Shown here: positions 6,052-7,935 of the stretch, piece by piece | How the letters are laid out: each line of letters starts with the position of its first letter | Position numbering within the stretch: position 1 is the first letter of the stretch | DNA from: Candidatus Bathyarchaeota archaeon | GTDB lineage: Archaea; Thermoproteota; Bathyarchaeia; 40CM-2-53-6 | Direction: 5' to 3' | Length of the DNA: 7,935 nucleotides | NCBI GenBank assembly: GCA_005888675.1 | Contig: VBBA01000016.1 | Location: forward strand, 1 to 7,935 | Notes under the pieces: generated by a model | Database searches by the model: none | What the model saw: only the letters and a program-made list of their open reading frames with translations | What the model was told of the DNA's origin: nothing | Made by a program: the position numbers and the translations under genes

Positions 6052-6873
6052 CTAGATCTTCTTTCTACTGATCAAGAGATAGGCGAAGAGTGCGCAGAAG
6101 ATTCCGCCCGCGAAGGCGAGGATTGTGCCTTCTACTATGCCTATGTTGGCGTAGGCCCAGGTGACGATCAGGCTGTATGGGTACGCGGTTATCATGGCCG
6201 AGATCATCAACGGTTTTGTCAGGGCTCGAGAGACACGGACTCCTTCCGTCTTGTCTGTTTCGGCTTCGTAAGTGGAGTAGATTGTCGTGGAGAATATTCC
6301 TGGAAAAGCTGCGGCTACGCCGCCTAGTAGTGGTCCTCCTAATTGTGAGATGGTGACGGCTGCTCCTACGACCCCTCCGCCAAGGATGACCCTCCGCAGG
6401 AATTCTTTGCGTGATGGTTTGATCGGGACGCCTGGTGTGTAGGGTAGCTTGAGCCGGACCTTGAGCACGTACAGTCCTAGGAGGAAGATGGGTATGGGTA
6501 GGATGCTGGGCGGGATTAGTGTGGGCAGATTGAGGATCGCATCCAGTGCGGCTAGGAGGAGCCATGTTGTGAGGGCGGAGAAGAATGCGATCTTGAAGCC
6601 GTGACTTGCGAGGCTGGCGTAGACGAGTAGGTAGAGGAATGTGATGGTCAGTCCGATTGGGAAAGCATAGGCGGCTCTGGACGCATTCTGTGGAGACTGG
6701 TTGAGGGCGATGAAGAGGTAGCTTACGGCGGATATGGCTGGTAGTCCGCCGATGAGTCCGCCTGCGCCACTGCCTAGTCGTTTGGCGGTGTAGGTTGTTG
6801 ATCCGACCCAGATGCCACCGATGATGCTGGCGAGGAGGATCTGGAGTGTCTCGTATGGTATGGTTGGACCCAC
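6052..6873 (-). CDS. Multi-helix membrane protein with internal duplication
   Basis: This 273-residue integral membrane protein has about eight to ten hydrophobic segments. It appears to be built from two related halves. Residues about 13-85 contain ASIIGGIWVGSTTY, then RLGSGAGGLIGGLPAI. Residues about 163-240 contain RVILGGGVVGAAVT, then QLGGPLLGGVAAAFPG. In each half a helix pair is followed by a polar stretch and further helices. A basic loop (KPSRKEFLRR, about 150-160) joins them. Inverted or tandem repeats of this kind are common in transporters and flippases, but I cannot name the family; a DUF3147/GlpM-like relationship is only a guess. The start is GTG 6873, as no ATG fits the frame. 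It is the first gene of an operon with the C1 peptidase, 6 nt away. It ends in TAG. Confidence 0.82.
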   Translation of the reverse strand: MGPTIPYETLQILLASIIGGIWVGSTTYTAKRLGSGAGGLIGGLPAISAVSYLFIALNQSPQNASRAAYAFPIGLTITFLYLLVYASLASHGFKIAFFSALTTWLLLAALDAILNLPTLIPPSILPIPIFLLGLYVLKVRLKLPYTPGVPIKPSRKEFLRRVILGGGVVGAAVTISQLGGPLLGGVAAAFPGIFSTTIYSTYEAETDKTEGVRVSRALTKPLMISAMITAYPYSLIVTWAYANIGIVEGTILAFAGGIFCALFAYLLISRKKI

Positions 6874-6916
6874 TCTTCTCTGGAGCTGGAGAAAAATAAT
6901 GGGGGTGGGGGGCCCA

Positions 6917-6928
6917 TAAGAATTCTTA
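6917..6928. promoter_or_regulatory. Operator-like palindrome TAAGAATTCTTA
   Basis: A perfect 12-bp palindrome (16 of 18 positions symmetric if extended) lies directly downstream of a TATA-like AATATAC on the minus strand (6931-6937). It sits between that box and the expected transcription start of the membrane-protein/peptidase operon. Repressors in archaea often bind there. Confidence 0.45.
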
Positions 6929-6930
6929 GG

Positions 6931-6937
6931 GTATATT
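6931..6937 (-). promoter_or_regulatory. TATA-like box of the membrane-protein/peptidase operon
   Basis: The minus strand reads AATATAC, about 61 bp before GTG 6873. This implies a leader of about 35 nt containing runs of six and five C. Confidence 0.4.
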
Positions 6938-7017
6938 GTGGAAAGGGTTCAAAATCTTTTTCTAGAGAATTGTTTTTTCTCGAATCTCGCATAGGCCGTC
7001 CGATTACCTTGTCCGGC

Positions 7018-7046
7018 TGACGGAATTAGTCCCCGCGTCTCCGTCA
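7018..7046. repeat. Inverted repeat in the intergenic spacer
   Basis: TGACGGA (7018-7024) and TCCGTCA (7040-7046) are perfect inverted arms around a 15-nt loop. The spacer (6874-7100) otherwise holds no convincing gene. The function is unknown; a hairpin in a transcript is possible. Confidence 0.35.
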
Positions 7047-7098
7047 ACCAGTCAATAGACTCCAAATGCTTTCTGAGTGGCAGCAATTAGGATGAGGA

Positions 7099-7114
7099 AG
7101 TCACGTTCGTGACT
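7099..7114. terminator. Hairpin at the end of the small minus-strand gene
   Basis: AGTCACG and CGTGACT are perfect 7-bp arms separated by two T. The repeat overlaps the TGA stop of the minus-strand frame at 7101-7103. It may be a transcript-end hairpin, but no U-run follows, so the terminator role is tentative. Confidence 0.3.
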
Positions 7115-7408
7115 CGTAGGATTGGTTCACCGGTTCGGTATAGAGGATGTTCCGCCAAACGGCCAGTTTTGACAAGAATGATTCTCTTGGGATTGAGTCC
7201 GGTTCTGAGATGATGAGGCGTCTGAGAATACTGTCTTTTGGAAGCTTTCCTTCCGAGAGCCTCTTCAACTCGACCAAGCTAATGCCTTGATCTTGTGAGC
7301 ACACGAAGTCTCCTTTCGTCCGCTCGAAGAGTATATGCAGGAGAGGACTGTGAAATCATCGCCCTAGGCAGTGTCGAAGAGCTCTTCGGGTATCTCCAGA
7401 AATCCCAT
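7101..7408 (-). pseudogene. Short unrecognised gene, probably disrupted
   Basis: The best-supported part is 7101-7304 (GTG start, 67 residues). It has good archaeal codon use and a helix-rich sequence with SLVELKRLSEGKLPKDSILR near the start. An AAAGGAG Shine-Dalgarno-like sequence lies 5 nt before GTG 7304, so it may be an intact 67-residue gene. However, the same frame stays open and coding-like back to a TGA at 7358 (adding HSPLLHILFERTKGDF). Just upstream in another frame is an ATG at 7408 with MGFLEIPEELFDTA, then TAG at 7366. Together this looks like one gene of about 100 codons broken by a stop and a frameshift, or a sequencing error. I recognise no family. It is divergent from tldD. 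Confidence 0.4.
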
Positions 7409-7424
7409 TGTCGATCTAGAAAGT

Positions 7425-7433
7425 GCTAATACC
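7425..7433 (+). promoter_or_regulatory. TATA-like box of the tldD-like gene
   Basis: GCTAATACC is centred about 46 bp before ATG 7475, the same spacing as at tes and at the 48-residue gene. On the minus strand it also lies about 20 bp from ATG 7408. Confidence 0.4.
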
Positions 7434-7474
7434 AACCCTTTCCTGAGCCGGAACTTGTGAGTTCTGTCAAGGGT

Positions 7475-7935
7475 ATGGGTGAAGAGCTGTCCAAGATAGC
7501 TCTCGAAACCGCTTCTAAAGAGAACGCGACCTACACCGATTTTCGCCTCGTAAATTCACGAAACGAAGCTACACAAGTTGTGAATGATAATCCAAGCAGC
7601 GAGGAACTAACTTCTCTAGGTGTCGGCGTCCGAGTATTGTATGGAGGCCTTGGCTGGGGCTTTGCGGACACCGATGAAATGAACAAGGAGGGGATCAGAG
7701 AGGCAACGCTGAAAGCGGTTGCGTTGGCGAAAGGCGCGGCGAAGGTCGGGATCAAGATCCAGCTCGCAAAAGAACCGAGCTATGTTGATACTTGGTTGTC
7801 GCCGCTTGTTAAGGACCCGTTCAATGTGCCGATGGAGGAAAAATACGAGCTTCTTAATGATTGTTGCGAACGAATGAAAGCGGAGGGAGTCGTACTTCGA
7901 AGGGGAGGCTTCGTCTTCACTTCTATCGAAAAATA
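7475..7935 (+). CDS. TldD/PmbA-family metalloprotease, N-terminal part
   Basis: The frame runs from ATG 7475 off the right edge with 153 complete codons. The N-terminal domain of TldD/TldE is recognisable. A first helix (LSKIALETASKENATYTDFRL, interrupted here only by the window's codon order) leads into the strand, with YTDFRL at about 20-25. GVGVRVLY follows at about 49-56, and GWGFA at 60-64 is the family hallmark. A long Ala-rich helix (REATLKAVALAKGAAK) comes next. Family members act as TldD/TldE heterodimers that cleave unfolded or modified peptides, with the zinc site (HExxxH) in the TldD C-terminal half. That part lies outside the window, so TldD cannot be separated from its inactive partner TldE/PmbA. 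GTG at 7457 is an alternative start. No Shine-Dalgarno sequence is seen. Confidence 0.85.
   Translation, partial: MGEELSKIALETASKENATYTDFRLVNSRNEATQVVNDNPSSEELTSLGVGVRVLYGGLGWGFADTDEMNKEGIREATLKAVALAKGAAKVGIKIQLAKEPSYVDTWLSPLVKDPFNVPMEEKYELLNDCCERMKAEGVVLRRGGFVFTSIEK

Noticed and set aside
6052..6054. TAG read as pyrrolysine
   Set aside because: TAG also ends the genes at 106-426 and 3877-4563, so it acts as an ordinary stop here. No pyl genes are in view.
6065..6565. A 166-codon minus-strand frame inside the membrane-protein gene
   Set aside because: Its product is a low-complexity mix of Arg, His, Thr and Pro, typical of a shifted reading of a GC-rich membrane gene. The overlapping frame has clear helices and repeats.
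6939..6962. tRNA T-arm-like GGTTCAAAATC
   Set aside because: The short A/T stem is not a proper T-arm. No acceptor stem, D-arm or anticodon arm is seen around it.
6774..6992. A 72-codon minus-strand frame covering the operon promoter
   Set aside because: It runs through the TATA-like box and the C-tracts and gives a Ser/Pro-rich sequence with no domain. It is out of frame with the membrane protein.
7147..7290. A 47-codon plus-strand frame at 7147-7290
   Set aside because: It is antisense to a minus-strand frame with better codon use and a Shine-Dalgarno-like site. It has no promoter of its own.
1..7935. CRISPR array, insertion sequence, toxin-antitoxin or defence island
   Set aside because: No regularly spaced repeats, transposase or integrase motifs, terminal inverted repeats or defence-type proteins were seen. 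The gene content looks chromosomal and metabolic.

Overview
The window looks like about 8 kb of an archaeal chromosome with roughly 50% G+C. Three things support this. A tetraether lipid synthase (Tes-type radical SAM protein) makes the membrane-spanning GDGT lipids typical of archaea. A family-4 [4Fe-4S] uracil-DNA glycosylase is present. Many starts lack a Shine-Dalgarno sequence but have an A/T-rich TATA-like element about 30-60 bp upstream. A TACK-type archaeon (Thermoproteota, for example Bathyarchaeia or a Nitrososphaeria relative) is my inference; no gene here fixes the phylum.

Layout, left to right. Positions 1-426 hold the tail of a probable membrane-protein gene and then a small three-helix membrane protein (+). 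The tes gene (573-2234, -) faces it. Upstream of tes, on the same strand, is a small cysteine-rich protein resembling the ATC hydrolase / V4R-like families (2390-2899, -). Divergent from that is an unrecognised 219-residue protein (2992-3651, +), followed by a 48-residue small protein with its own TATA-like box (3718-3864, +). An AlkZ-related protein (3877-4563, -) and a family-4 uracil-DNA glycosylase (4669-5259, +) form a divergent pair with a TATA-like element midway between them. A two-gene minus-strand operon follows: a duplicated multi-helix membrane protein (6052-6873), then a cytoplasmic papain-like (C1) cysteine peptidase (5272-6045) with a TTG start. After a 227-bp spacer is a short, probably broken gene (7101-7408, -). 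The right edge holds the N-terminal half of a TldD/PmbA-type metalloprotease (from 7475, +).

Themes are membrane lipid synthesis (Tes), repair of uracil in DNA (UDG, perhaps with the AlkZ-related protein), and protein turnover (C1 peptidase, TldD). I see no CRISPR array, insertion sequence, tRNA, rRNA or obvious defence island. No complete new multi-gene system is evident. The items most worth a second look are the membrane-protein/peptidase pair separated by a single in-frame TAG with a palindrome in its promoter, the divergent glycosylase-type pair, the cysteine-rich neighbour of tes, the 48-residue protein, and the disrupted gene before tldD.
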